A stretch of 49,859 nucleotides of DNA, taken from an uncultured Verrucomicrobiales bacterium (lineage in GTDB: Bacteria; Verrucomicrobiota; Verrucomicrobiia; Verrucomicrobiales; Akkermansiaceae). This document shows positions 18,892-27,560 of this stretch, piece by piece. The first letter of the stretch is position 1. Every line of letters starts with the position of its first letter. A program made the position numbers and the translations under genes. The notes under the pieces are model-generated. The model was given only the letters and a program-made list of their open reading frames with translations, was not told where the DNA came from and did not search any database. The stretch lies in NCBI GenBank assembly GCA_937934595.1, contig CALGZA010000063.1:1-49859 (forward strand), given 5' to 3'.

Positions 18892-19521
18892 ATGTTCCAC
18901 AGAATAGTGAAACCAGAAATCCTAGACAGCCTTAATGCTTCAGATCCTGCCGCGATCAGAAGCAGAAAAGACCTACGCAAAATCAACTGGTTCATGCGTG
19001 GAGAAAACTGGATCATCAACCAGCTAGAACAAATAAAAAACCTTACTAAAATCGTAGAACTCGGAGCCGGCGAAGGCCACCTAGCATCCAAAATCAAAAC
19101 AGCCTTCCCTAATGCAGAAGTCACAGCCATCGACCTGTTAGATCGACCAAAAAAACTATCAAAAAAAATCCAATGGCAAAAACAAGACATCATGCAAAGC
19201 GACACATATGATGAAGAAACCGTAATTGTAGCCAACCTATTCATACACCACCTCAGCGAAGAACAACTCTACCAACTCGGAAACAAAATCTCTAAATGTC
19301 GCGCCATCATCATGGCTGAACCCCACAGATACTGGTTCAGCAAACTACTAGGCTACACTCTATTCCCCTTCATCAACCACGTAACCAGACACGACATGAT
19401 CGTCAGCATAGAAGCAGGATTCAGATTCGGCGAACTCGCAGGTCTCATAGACATCGACTGGCACTGGGACGAACGCGCAGGCCTCGGTGGCATTCGCTCC
19501 ATCGCAACTCAAATAAAATGA
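18892..19521 (+). CDS. class I SAM-dependent methyltransferase of the type III PKS cluster
   Basis: This 209-residue protein has the SAM-binding motif I VELGAGEGHLAS followed by an acidic residue in VTAIDLLDRP, and a UbiE/ubiquinone-type fold by length. I start it at the ATG at 18892; a TTG 36 bp upstream is also open. Its stop overlaps the ATG of the FAD oxidoreductase by 4 bp, so translation is coupled. With the FAD enzyme and the type III polyketide synthase it forms a tailoring set: the methyltransferase probably methylates the polyketide or its aromatic product. The exact position modified is unknown. Confidence 0.88.
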   Translation: MFHRIVKPEILDSLNASDPAAIRSRKDLRKINWFMRGENWIINQLEQIKNLTKIVELGAGEGHLASKIKTAFPNAEVTAIDLLDRPKKLSKKIQWQKQDIMQSDTYDEETVIVANLFIHHLSEEQLYQLGNKISKCRAIIMAEPHRYWFSKLLGYTLFPFINHVTRHDMIVSIEAGFRFGELAGLIDIDWHWDERAGLGGIRSIATQIK

Positions 19522-20588
19522 AGCACCCCATCACAATCATCGGCGGCGGACTCTCCGGACTTGCCCTCGGATGCTACCTTCAGAAACATGCCGTGCAAGT
19601 CACCATCATCGAACAAGGAAAATATCCACGCCACAAAGTCTGCGGAGAATTCATCTGCGGAGTGAGTAATCACACCCTCAAAGAACTAGGCATTCAAGCC
19701 CTCTTCAAACACGCCGAAACAATAGAAAATATCAAATGGCACATAGCCGACACCCTAGTCCTAAACAAACAACTACCAAACCACGGCACAGGAATCTCCA
19801 GACACCTGCTAGACGATGAACTCCAGAAACTATTCACCAAACTAGGTGGAACCATTCACCAAAAACGCATCCATAAAGCCGACTTCGCAGCCAAAAACAT
19901 CGAAGGCATCATCTGGGCATCAGGCAAAGAAAAACAAGCACACTCAAAAAACACTAAACAATGGATAGGCATAAAAGCACACATCGAAAACATGCCAATT
20001 GACGGACTAGAAATGCACACCGGAGGTAATCCAGCAAACGGAGGATACATCGGCCTTTCTCCTATCGAAGACAACAAAATCAATGCCTGCGGACTATTCG
20101 AAGTAGACAAAAACATCAGCGGCAAAGGCTCCCTGCTTCTTAAAAACTACCTCACCTCCATCGGATTAAATAAACTCAATAACCGTATCAACAAAGCATC
20201 CATCGTTGATCAATCATTCTCCACAGTCGCAGGATTCTCAATGGGCCGACAAAAATCCCTCAAAAATAACAAAACCAACACCCTTCCCATCGGAGACGCC
20301 GCCATCCTCATCCCACCATTCACAGGCAACGGAATGAGCATCGCACTAGAAAGTGCACTCCTTGCCGGTAAATGCCTACTCCCATACTGCCGAGGAGAAC
20401 AAAACGCTGACTGGCAACAAACCACAGCTAAATACCACTCAATAATTCAAAAAAAATTCCGCAAACGCCTCATCGCCGCTAAATGCATCCACCCATTCTT
20501 CTTCCGCAAATCAGGAAGATGGATACTCAGCTCACTAGCTAAAACAAACCTCATCCCCTTCCGCTCTCTCTTCTCACTACTCAGGTAA
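19518..20588 (+). CDS. FAD-dependent oxidoreductase (geranylgeranyl reductase/monooxygenase-like)
   Basis: This 356-residue flavoprotein has the dinucleotide-binding motif IIGGGLSGLA (about residues 7-16), the family sequence PRHKVCGEFI and the second FAD motif PIGDAAILIPPFTGNGM. The group includes geranylgeranyl reductases and aromatic hydroxylases or halogenases. No halogenase-specific WxWxIP motif is seen, so reduction or hydroxylation is more likely. It overlaps the methyltransferase by 4 bp and precedes the polyketide synthase by about 58 bp, so it is taken to act on the same product. Confidence 0.9.
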   Translation: MKHPITIIGGGLSGLALGCYLQKHAVQVTIIEQGKYPRHKVCGEFICGVSNHTLKELGIQALFKHAETIENIKWHIADTLVLNKQLPNHGTGISRHLLDDELQKLFTKLGGTIHQKRIHKADFAAKNIEGIIWASGKEKQAHSKNTKQWIGIKAHIENMPIDGLEMHTGGNPANGGYIGLSPIEDNKINACGLFEVDKNISGKGSLLLKNYLTSIGLNKLNNRINKASIVDQSFSTVAGFSMGRQKSLKNNKTNTLPIGDAAILIPPFTGNGMSIALESALLAGKCLLPYCRGEQNADWQQTTAKYHSIIQKKFRKRLIAAKCIHPFFFRKSGRWILSSLAKTNLIPFRSLFSLLR

Positions 20589-20646
20589 AATAACCACCTC
20601 AGAATAAGACTTGTCCCTAAAGATCATAGCCATAACCTATATTCAA

Positions 20647-21678
20647 ATGAAATTACTCTCTATTGCCAGTGGATTCCCTGACTTCTCATACAACCAAAAA
20701 CAATGCCTAGATGCAATGCGTGACGCAGAATTCTGGAAAGAACTCAAAGACGGATCACGCAAGCTATTAGAAAAAATTTTATCCGGAGACAGCGGAATAA
20801 AAACTCGAAATTTCGCATTAAAAAACCTCCATCAAGCATGGCAAAAAAACGCAGAAGAATTAAACCTATATTACGAAAAAACTGCACCTAAAATCGCAGC
20901 AAAAGCAGCCATCGCAGCTCTCAATAAATCCAACATAGACATATCCAACATAGACGCCCTCTTCGTCTGCTCATGCACAGGATACCTTTGCCCAGGAGTC
21001 AGCAGCTACGTAGCTGAGATCCTAGGGATGAATGAAAACGCCTACCTCCAAGACCTCACAGGCCTCGGATGTGGCGCAGCCATACCCATGCTAGAAGCTG
21101 CAGCAGCATACACCACACTCCACCCACAAGCACGCGTCCTTACCATTGCCGTCGAAATTTGCTCCGCTGCATTCTACGTCGAAGATGATGCCGGAGTCCT
21201 AATCAGCACATGCATCTTCGGTGACGGAGCCAGTGCCGCCATCTGGTCAAAACATGACAGCAACAAAAACCTCTGGGAAATAAAAAACTTCAAATCAATT
21301 CACTGCCCAGAAAACCGCGAAATGATCAGATTCACAAACGCAGCCGGTAAACTACGTAACCAACTACACAAAAACGTCCCATCTCTTGCAGCAAATACAG
21401 TCAAAAAACTATACAATCAAAAAACTACCACTCCAGATGAAATCATCACCCACGGCGGAGGAAAAGAAGTCATCATCGCACTCGAAAAAACACTAAAATG
21501 CGGAAAACTAAAATACGCACGCTCCGTCATGAAAAATCACGGTAACCTAAGCAGCCCCAGCGTAATGCTCGCCCTCGAATACTTCTTAGACCAAACCACC
21601 AATGAAAAAAACATCTGGCTTACCACCTTCGGCGCTGGCTTCTCCGCTCACGCTTGTGAAATGCACAGAGACATCTAA
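20647..21678 (+). CDS. type III polyketide synthase
   Basis: This 343-residue homodimeric enzyme condenses acyl-CoA starters with malonyl-CoA without a carrier protein. The catalytic triad is complete: Cys142 in GLGCGAA, His269 in THGGGKE and Asn300 in NHGNLSS, with spacings like those of chalcone synthase. The starter and chain length cannot be predicted. I choose the ATG at 20647; a TTG at 20611 would add 12 residues that fit the family less well. It follows the methyltransferase and FAD oxidoreductase in one direction, and selO begins 12 bp after its stop. Its first 90 residues contain no valine, an example of the strand-dependent composition here. Confidence 0.94.
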   Translation: MKLLSIASGFPDFSYNQKQCLDAMRDAEFWKELKDGSRKLLEKILSGDSGIKTRNFALKNLHQAWQKNAEELNLYYEKTAPKIAAKAAIAALNKSNIDISNIDALFVCSCTGYLCPGVSSYVAEILGMNENAYLQDLTGLGCGAAIPMLEAAAAYTTLHPQARVLTIAVEICSAAFYVEDDAGVLISTCIFGDGASAAIWSKHDSNKNLWEIKNFKSIHCPENREMIRFTNAAGKLRNQLHKNVPSLAANTVKKLYNQKTTTPDEIITHGGGKEVIIALEKTLKCGKLKYARSVMKNHGNLSSPSVMLALEYFLDQTTNEKNIWLTTFGAGFSAHACEMHRDI

Positions 21679-21690
21679 AACCACACTAAC

Positions 21691-23133
21691 ATGATCCCTT
21701 TTTCTAACAGCTACATCAAACTACCAGAACATTTCTACCAGCGAACAATACCAGAATCAGTAAAATCCCCTAAACTTATAGCCATAAATGATAACCTCGC
21801 TACCGAACTCGGAATCGACCCAGAATGGCTGAAATCACAAGATGGAATCAATGTCCTTGCAGGTAACATAATAGCCTCAGGATCAGAGCCCATCGCTCAA
21901 GCATACGCCGGACACCAATTCGGCGGCTTCTCACCACAGCTCGGTGACGGAAGAGCAACCCTCCTAGGAGAAGTCATCGACTCCAACGGAAAACAAAAAG
22001 ACATCCAGCTCAAAGGCTCAGGTAAAACCCCATTCTCCAGAGCCGGCGACGGCAAATCAGCCCTCGGCCCAGTCATCCGCGAATACCTCATGAGCGAAGC
22101 CATGTTCGCTCTAGGAGTCCCCACCACCAGAGCCCTAGCAGCTATATCATCGGGCGAAAAAGTCATCAGAGAAGAGCCCCTCCCAGGAGGCATATTCACC
22201 CGCGTAGCATCCAGCCACCTACGCATCGGAACATTCCAATACTTCGCTGCCAGAAATGACACCAACGCCTTAACAACTCTAACTAATTTTGCACTCCAAA
22301 GACACTTCCCAGACACCAACACCTCAGCCTCACCCGCCCTAACACTCCTCGAACAAGTGATCACCGCTCAGGTGAAACTCGTATCATCATGGATGTCACT
22401 TGGATTCATCCACGGAGTAATGAACACAGACAACTGCAGCATCTCAGGAGAAACCATCGACTACGGCCCATGCGCATTCATGGATGACTTCCACCCAGCA
22501 TCCGTATTCAGCGCCATAGACAGAGACGCCCGCTACGCATGGGGAAACCAAGCACCCATCGCACACTGGAACCTAACACGTCTAGCAGAAGCCCTACTAA
22601 CCATTATAGACCCTGACAAAGACACCGCCATCAAACTAGCAGAAAAAGCACTAGATAAATTCTCTCCACAATTCATCGATACATACAACGACAAATACTC
22701 CGCTAAGCTCTCACTAAAAGACCAAGCCCCCACAGAATTCATCCAACAAACACTCAGCCTCCTCGCAGACCAACAAGTTGACTACACACTATTCTTCAGA
22801 AAACTCACCCAGCTCGCAAACCAACACATAGCACCCACTGAACTAGCAAAACTATTCCAAGACCCAGAAACCTGCCACCAATGGATCAAGCAATGGCACA
22901 CCCACAGAGATCAAAATAAATCTCTCACAATGCATTCAGCAAACCCCATACTCATCCCAAGAAATCACCAAATAGAATCCGCCATCCAACACGCATACAA
23001 AGGAGACTTCTCAGTATTCCACAAACTCCACCAAGCCTGGAAAACACCCTACAAAGAAATCCCAGAAAACCCAGACCTAGAAAAACCTCCCCTACCAAAC
23101 GAACGAGTCACACAAACATTCTGCGGAACATAA
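21691..23133 (+). CDS. selO: protein adenylyltransferase SelO
   Basis: This 480-residue pseudokinase-fold enzyme transfers AMP from ATP to protein Ser, Thr or Tyr, and in known bacteria modifies redox proteins under oxidative stress. Signature stretches are YAGHQFGGFSPQLGDGRA, QLKGSGKTPFSR and HGVMNTDNCSISGETIDYGP, which holds the metal and catalytic aspartates. The protein ends TFCGT, a cysteine at the place where eukaryotic SelO has selenocysteine. It starts 12 bp after the polyketide synthase and is probably co-transcribed with it. A functional link is uncertain. Confidence 0.96.
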   Translation: MIPFSNSYIKLPEHFYQRTIPESVKSPKLIAINDNLATELGIDPEWLKSQDGINVLAGNIIASGSEPIAQAYAGHQFGGFSPQLGDGRATLLGEVIDSNGKQKDIQLKGSGKTPFSRAGDGKSALGPVIREYLMSEAMFALGVPTTRALAAISSGEKVIREEPLPGGIFTRVASSHLRIGTFQYFAARNDTNALTTLTNFALQRHFPDTNTSASPALTLLEQVITAQVKLVSSWMSLGFIHGVMNTDNCSISGETIDYGPCAFMDDFHPASVFSAIDRDARYAWGNQAPIAHWNLTRLAEALLTIIDPDKDTAIKLAEKALDKFSPQFIDTYNDKYSAKLSLKDQAPTEFIQQTLSLLADQQVDYTLFFRKLTQLANQHIAPTELAKLFQDPETCHQWIKQWHTHRDQNKSLTMHSANPILIPRNHQIESAIQHAYKGDFSVFHKLHQAWKTPYKEIPENPDLEKPPLPNERVTQTFCGT

Positions 23134-23134
23134 A

Positions 23135-23161
23135 ACCCGCTTTAGCATAGCCAAAGCGGGT
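23135..23161. terminator. hairpin between convergent selO and gnd
   Basis: A 9-bp stem ACCCGCTTT (23135-23143) pairs with 23153-23161 around a 9-base loop. Read on the minus strand it is followed by TTTT, so it suits gnd best; on the plus strand the T-run is missing. Confidence 0.7.
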
Positions 23162-23204
23162 CATGATACAGCTACATAGCGAAGTCAATCGCTCAAAATA
23201 ACCT

Positions 23205-24647
23205 CTAAGATATCAAATCAGGCCAGTCCTCAGTATGGAAAAACTCACCCTCAGGCTTATCCACTCGCTCATAAGTATGAGCCCCAAAGAAATCACGCTG
23301 CGCCTGTAACAAATTAGCAGGTAACCTCTCCGCCCTATAAGCATCATAATAACTCAATGACCCACCAAAGGATGGAACCGGTATCCCATTCACAGCAGCT
23401 ATAGCCACCACCTCACGCCAGTCCTGCTGACCAGAATTTAGAATCTCTGTAAAGAACGGAGCCAACATCAAATTAGTCAACCCAGCCTCAGCCTCATAAG
23501 CCTCAGTGATCCTATTTAAGAACCGAGCTCGTATAATACAACCACCTCTCCATATCCTCGCAATAGCACCCAAATCAAGATCCCAACCCTTATCCTCTCC
23601 CACCTTAGATATAAGATCTAATCCCTGAGCATAAGAAACTATCTTAGAAGCATAAAGCGCATTCCTCACCTTCTTAACAAGCTCCTCCTTACTCAAACCA
23701 TCTAAATCAAAACTCCAGTTACTAGGCCCCTGAAGAACTCCAGATGCCACTTTTCGCTGCTCCCTCAGAGAAGAAAGAATACGCGCCTCCACTGAACCAA
23801 CTATCGTAGAAAACGGAACCGCCTGCTCCACAGACTCCATTACCGTCCATCGTCCCGTCCCCTTCTGACCAGCCTTATCCACTATCAAATCAACTATATC
23901 CCCACCAGTCTCAGGATCCTTCTGCTTAAATATATTCGCCGTTATCTCTATTAAAAATGACTCCAGATCACCCTCATTCCATTCTGCAAAAATCTCCGCC
24001 TGCTCCTCATTACTAAACCCAGCAGCCTTAAAAATATTATATGCCTCACAGATCAACTGCATATCACCATACTCAATGCCATTGTGAACCATCTTCACAA
24101 AATGACCAGCACCTCCCTCACCAATATGAGTCACACACGGAACACCATCTACCTTTGCTGATATAGATTCAAAAATAGGCTGCATCACCGCCCACGTACT
24201 CTCAGGCCCACCAGGCATAATAGAAGGCCCCTTTAGCGCTCCCTCCTCACCTCCAGATACACCCGCACCTATAAAACGAAACCCCTTATCAGATAAATAC
24301 TTCTCCCTTCGCTCAGTATCTGTATACAGCGTATTCCCACCATCAATAATAATATCATCAGCGTCTAACAAAGGAATCAATGACTCAATAACAGCATCCA
24401 CTGGCGCTCCAGCCTTTACCATTATCTGTATCTTCCGCGGAGTCGCTAAACTATTCACAAACCCCTCAAGAGTCTCCTCTCCCACCAAGCTCTTACCTGG
24501 ATTCTCCGCTATGAACTCCTCCATCACTGAAGTAGTTCTATTATAAACAGAAACCTGAAACCCTCTGCTCTCTACATTAAGAACTAGATTCTGCCCCATC
24601 ACCGCAAGGCCAATCAGCCCAAAATCACTTTTACTTGTATTACTCAT
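23205..24647 (-). CDS. gnd: 6-phosphogluconate dehydrogenase (decarboxylating)
   Basis: This 480-residue enzyme oxidises and decarboxylates 6-phosphogluconate to ribulose 5-phosphate in the oxidative pentose phosphate pathway, normally producing NADPH. The nucleotide fold opens with GLIGLAVMGQNL and VYNRTTS. The substrate site shows IMPGGPESTW and VKMVHNGIEYGDMQL, and the C-terminal tail includes SYYDAYRAERLPANLLQAQR. Length fits the long, homodimeric form. A transketolase gene of the same pathway lies at the right end of the window but is not linked. A hairpin follows its stop codon. Confidence 0.97.
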   Translation of the reverse strand: MSNTSKSDFGLIGLAVMGQNLVLNVESRGFQVSVYNRTTSVMEEFIAENPGKSLVGEETLEGFVNSLATPRKIQIMVKAGAPVDAVIESLIPLLDADDIIIDGGNTLYTDTERREKYLSDKGFRFIGAGVSGGEEGALKGPSIMPGGPESTWAVMQPIFESISAKVDGVPCVTHIGEGGAGHFVKMVHNGIEYGDMQLICEAYNIFKAAGFSNEEQAEIFAEWNEGDLESFLIEITANIFKQKDPETGGDIVDLIVDKAGQKGTGRWTVMESVEQAVPFSTIVGSVEARILSSLREQRKVASGVLQGPSNWSFDLDGLSKEELVKKVRNALYASKIVSYAQGLDLISKVGEDKGWDLDLGAIARIWRGGCIIRARFLNRITEAYEAEAGLTNLMLAPFFTEILNSGQQDWREVVAIAAVNGIPVPSFGGSLSYYDAYRAERLPANLLQAQRDFFGAHTYERVDKPEGEFFHTEDWPDLIS

Positions 24648-24772
24648 ATTTTTAATAGTTGGAAATCGCTTAAACTAGAATAGCTTCGCGCCAGCATTAT
24701 CAACAATCTTCATTTTTACGCAACGAGAAGTTGCCGTAATGTCATACTTTATGCACACTCCCATCAGACACC

Positions 24773-25366
24773 GTGAATATTCCCAACTCAATTACCGCTT
24801 TCAGGCTCGTATTAACAGCCATTTTCATCGCAGCCATTACCATGCAGCAGCCATGGGCTAACATACTAGCTCTCATCACCTTCATCATCGCAGCAGCCTC
24901 AGACTGGTTCGATGGATACTTCGCTCGTAAACTTAACCTAGTCACCACGCTAGGTAAACTACTAGACCCACTAGCAGATAAAATCCTAGTCGCTGCAGGC
25001 TTCATCTACCTCAGCTCTAACCTTAACTCCAAAGGCCTCTGCCCAGTCTGGGTCACTTGCGTCATCATCGGCAGAGAATTCATGGTCACAGGACTAAGAC
25101 AAATCGCTGTAGATAAAGGCGTAATACTAGCCGCAGATAAACTAGGAAAATGGAAAACAACCTTCCAGCTCACATTCATCATCACCTGCCTCACATTCAT
25201 CGCATTCAAAGAAATAGAATCTCATAACTGGTTCACCAGCCTATTCTACACAATATCCAATCCAGAAAATTACCTCAAAGACATCACCCTCTACCTAGCC
25301 GTCATACTAACCGTAGTCTCAGGGTGGAACTACCTCTGGAAAAACAGATCCCTCCTAAAAAGCTAG
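24773..25366 (+). CDS. pgsA: CDP-diacylglycerol--glycerol-3-phosphate 3-phosphatidyltransferase
   Basis: This 197-residue inner-membrane enzyme makes phosphatidylglycerol phosphate, the precursor of phosphatidylglycerol. The CDP-alcohol phosphotransferase motif is complete: Asp44, Asp47-Gly48, Ala51-Arg52, Gly61, Asp65 and Asp69. It begins NIPNSITAFRLVL, as usual for PgsA, and has several hydrophobic helices. The start is a GTG; the nearest upstream ATG (24751) is out of frame. It is divergent from gnd across 125 bp. Confidence 0.95.
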   Translation: MNIPNSITAFRLVLTAIFIAAITMQQPWANILALITFIIAAASDWFDGYFARKLNLVTTLGKLLDPLADKILVAAGFIYLSSNLNSKGLCPVWVTCVIIGREFMVTGLRQIAVDKGVILAADKLGKWKTTFQLTFIITCLTFIAFKEIESHNWFTSLFYTISNPENYLKDITLYLAVILTVVSGWNYLWKNRSLLKS

Positions 25367-25422
25367 TATCCAAAGCAACCTACTCTCAAAGTCAAAAAAC
25401 ATCTTTTCTATTGAAGTCACTC

Positions 25423-25469
25423 ATCATAAATGATTTAATGTTAATACATCTTAAATAATTGCTTAAGAT
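25423..25469. promoter_or_regulatory. two inverted repeats upstream of the HNH gene
   Basis: ATCAT-AA-ATGAT occupies 25423-25434. A second repeat, ATCTTAA (25448-25454) with TTAAGAT (25463-25469), lies 21 bp before the HNH start codon. They are placed where repressor sites or promoter elements could act, but both are short and AT-rich. Confidence 0.3.
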
Positions 25470-25489
25470 AACATTTCCATTAAATCGCT

Positions 25490-26107
25490 ATGAAAAAAAA
25501 CATCACCCTGCACAAAACGGGCCATATCCATGACCACTCCGTTCTAGTACTCAATCGCAATTGGCAGGCAATCTCAGTAATCAGCCCCGCAGACGCATTC
25601 ACACACCTCATTTCAGAAAATGCTAACGGATTAGATATCGATGACGAAAACAACTTGAACCCCATACCATGGAACTCATGGATGAAACTCACAGTAAGAA
25701 CAAATGATTCAGCCGTAGGAACCGCCCAAGGAGCTATCCGCATCCCCACCATCATCATCCTAAAAAGCTACAGCAAAGTCCCCCTTTTCCGCCCCAAATT
25801 CGGCCTCAAAGCACTATGGCTTCGTGACGGTGGCAGATGCCAATACTCCGGAAAAACCCTCAACTACGCAGATGCCAGCATAGACCACATCATCCCACAA
25901 TCAAGAGGAGGTGATACCAGCTGGGAAAACTGCATTCTCTGTGACCGTCTCCTCAACTCACAAAAAGGAGACAGAACACCACAAGAAGCAGGCCTCAAAC
26001 TCAGATCCACCCCGCGCGAACCAAAAGCCATCCCCGTCACACTAACATTAAAAAACACCCTCGGCATCAAAGAATGGGAATACTTTCTCATGAACAAAGT
26101 AGCCTAA
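25490..26107 (+). CDS. HNH endonuclease-domain protein
   Basis: This 205-residue protein carries an HNH nuclease domain in its second half: RDGGRCQYSGK, ASIDHIIPQSRGG with the catalytic Asp-His pair (His133), then WENCILCDRLLNSQKG. One zinc-ligand cysteine of the first CxxC pair is replaced (CQYS), so zinc binding may be altered. The first half (HSVLVLNRNWQAISVISPADA) is the conserved N-terminal part of the common stand-alone HNH family found in many bacteria. It is not next to a restriction or phage gene, so its role is uncertain. Confidence 0.88.
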   Translation: MKKNITLHKTGHIHDHSVLVLNRNWQAISVISPADAFTHLISENANGLDIDDENNLNPIPWNSWMKLTVRTNDSAVGTAQGAIRIPTIIILKSYSKVPLFRPKFGLKALWLRDGGRCQYSGKTLNYADASIDHIIPQSRGGDTSWENCILCDRLLNSQKGDRTPQEAGLKLRSTPREPKAIPVTLTLKNTLGIKEWEYFLMNKVA

Positions 26108-26184
26108 CAAGCTATATCTGTAGCACTATCGCCACCAAAAAAAACACTCCTGGCTCAGAAAAGCACATACTCTAGCACACCATC

Positions 26185-27405
26185 ATGCCTAATCTAAAAT
26201 CAAACCTCATCACAACATTAACTACGGCCATAATTTTAACCCAATGCACCCCTAGCTCTAATCAACTCAGTAACAACTTAGACCAGATACCTAACAATCA
26301 CACAAACATCCGTAAAATCATAACTTATGACACCCCAGGAAGATGCAGTGAAATCATCGCATACTCCAAAAACACCAAACTACTTCTCACAACCAACTCA
26401 GTCTCTAAAGACATCTCAGTCCTCTCAATACCAAATCTAGCATCAGGCCACATCACCCCCATAGACTTTAATAAAAACAAACCCGGAACTCAAGGCATCA
26501 ATACCAACGGTGAACCAACTAGCGTATCAATCCACCCTAACAGAAACATCGCCTTTGCCGCTGTCAACGCTCAGCACGGAAAACTCATCGCATTCGATCT
26601 CAATCAAGCAAAAACAGGGAAAACCAAATTCATCTTAGACCAAAAAGTAGGAACCCACCTTGACAGCCTCGCCATCTCTAACAACGGCAAATGGGCAGTC
26701 ATCGCAGATGAAGCAGAAGGTAACTCCAAAACAGAAGGCGCCATCATCCTCGTCAACATCTCAAAAATAGGCACCTCCACCCATCTGCCAACCTACAAAG
26801 TAAAAGACCTCGCTAAAGCAATTGGCAGACCCCCAGGCAGAATAGAACCAGAATTCGTCGCCATCGACCCACAGTCAAGATTCGCAGCAGTCGCCTGCCA
26901 AGACGACAACGTCATCGTAATCCTCCCACTAAACGCCAACCCAAAAGTGGCCAGCATCATACGCCTACCCCGTATCTCTCAGCCTGACGGTGTAAACCTC
27001 CTCAACTACTCCCCAAATACTACGCTCCTAAGCATTGCAGAAGAAGGAACCGACACAGTATCCATCTATAAAATAAACCCTAACCAACTAAAATCACCAC
27101 CCACCCTCATCACCAGAATGGACATCAGATCACTCAGCGGCACAGGAAGCCGCTCTGATCCAGAAGGTGTCTATATGTTCAGACAAACCGACAAAATCTA
27201 CCTCGCCATAGCCATCGAACGCGCTAACAAAACTCTCATCATGGACATATCTAACCCATCAAAACCTATAAAAAAAGCCCTTATCAAAGTCGGCAACAGA
27301 CCAGAAGGAATCATCGTCCAGAAACAAGCAGGCAAGTCATACATAATCACTGGGGATGAAGGCAAACCAGGAAAAGGAGAGGTCAGTATAATAGAAATAC
27401 ATTAG
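26185..27405 (+). CDS. beta-propeller lipoprotein
   Basis: This 406-residue protein has a lipoprotein signal ending LTQC, with Cys21 as the lipid-attachment site, so it is probably anchored in the outer or inner membrane facing the periplasm. The rest shows repeats of the type seen in YVTN/lactonase-like beta-propellers, for example SVSIHPNRNIAFAAVNAQHG, LAISNNGKWAVIADEAEG, EFVAIDPQSRFAAVACQDD and DPEGVYMFRQTDKIYLAIAI. Similar domains occur in choice-of-anchor I proteins. No catalytic residues can be named. The porin gene follows in the same direction after 155 bp. Confidence 0.8.
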   Translation: MPNLKSNLITTLTTAIILTQCTPSSNQLSNNLDQIPNNHTNIRKIITYDTPGRCSEIIAYSKNTKLLLTTNSVSKDISVLSIPNLASGHITPIDFNKNKPGTQGINTNGEPTSVSIHPNRNIAFAAVNAQHGKLIAFDLNQAKTGKTKFILDQKVGTHLDSLAISNNGKWAVIADEAEGNSKTEGAIILVNISKIGTSTHLPTYKVKDLAKAIGRPPGRIEPEFVAIDPQSRFAAVACQDDNVIVILPLNANPKVASIIRLPRISQPDGVNLLNYSPNTTLLSIAEEGTDTVSIYKINPNQLKSPPTLITRMDIRSLSGTGSRSDPEGVYMFRQTDKIYLAIAIERANKTLIMDISNPSKPIKKALIKVGNRPEGIIVQKQAGKSYIITGDEGKPGKGEVSIIEIH

Positions 27406-27498
27406 TTATTTTATTAAAAAAAACAAAATGTGACCTTTTCTTCACATAAAAAGGTTTCAAAAAATTAACACTTATGGCAAAAGAACCCCACTTGAGAC

Positions 27499-27504
27499 TA
27501 TAAT
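27499..27504 (+). promoter_or_regulatory. probable -10 element of the porin gene
   Basis: A perfect TATAAT lies 56 bp before the porin ATG in an AT-rich region. No good -35 hexamer is found at the normal distance. A 7-bp inverted repeat ACCTTTT/AAAAGGT (27433-27439 with 27449-27455) lies upstream and may be a weak terminator of the lipoprotein gene or an operator. Confidence 0.5.
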
Positions 27505-27560
27505 ATTTAAAATACTAACAATATTACTCAAAAAAAATCTCCCATTTAACATTAACTAAC

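Noticed and set aside
25490-26107. Restriction or homing endonuclease system
   Set aside because: No methyltransferase, intron or phage gene adjoins the HNH gene; it fits a common stand-alone family.
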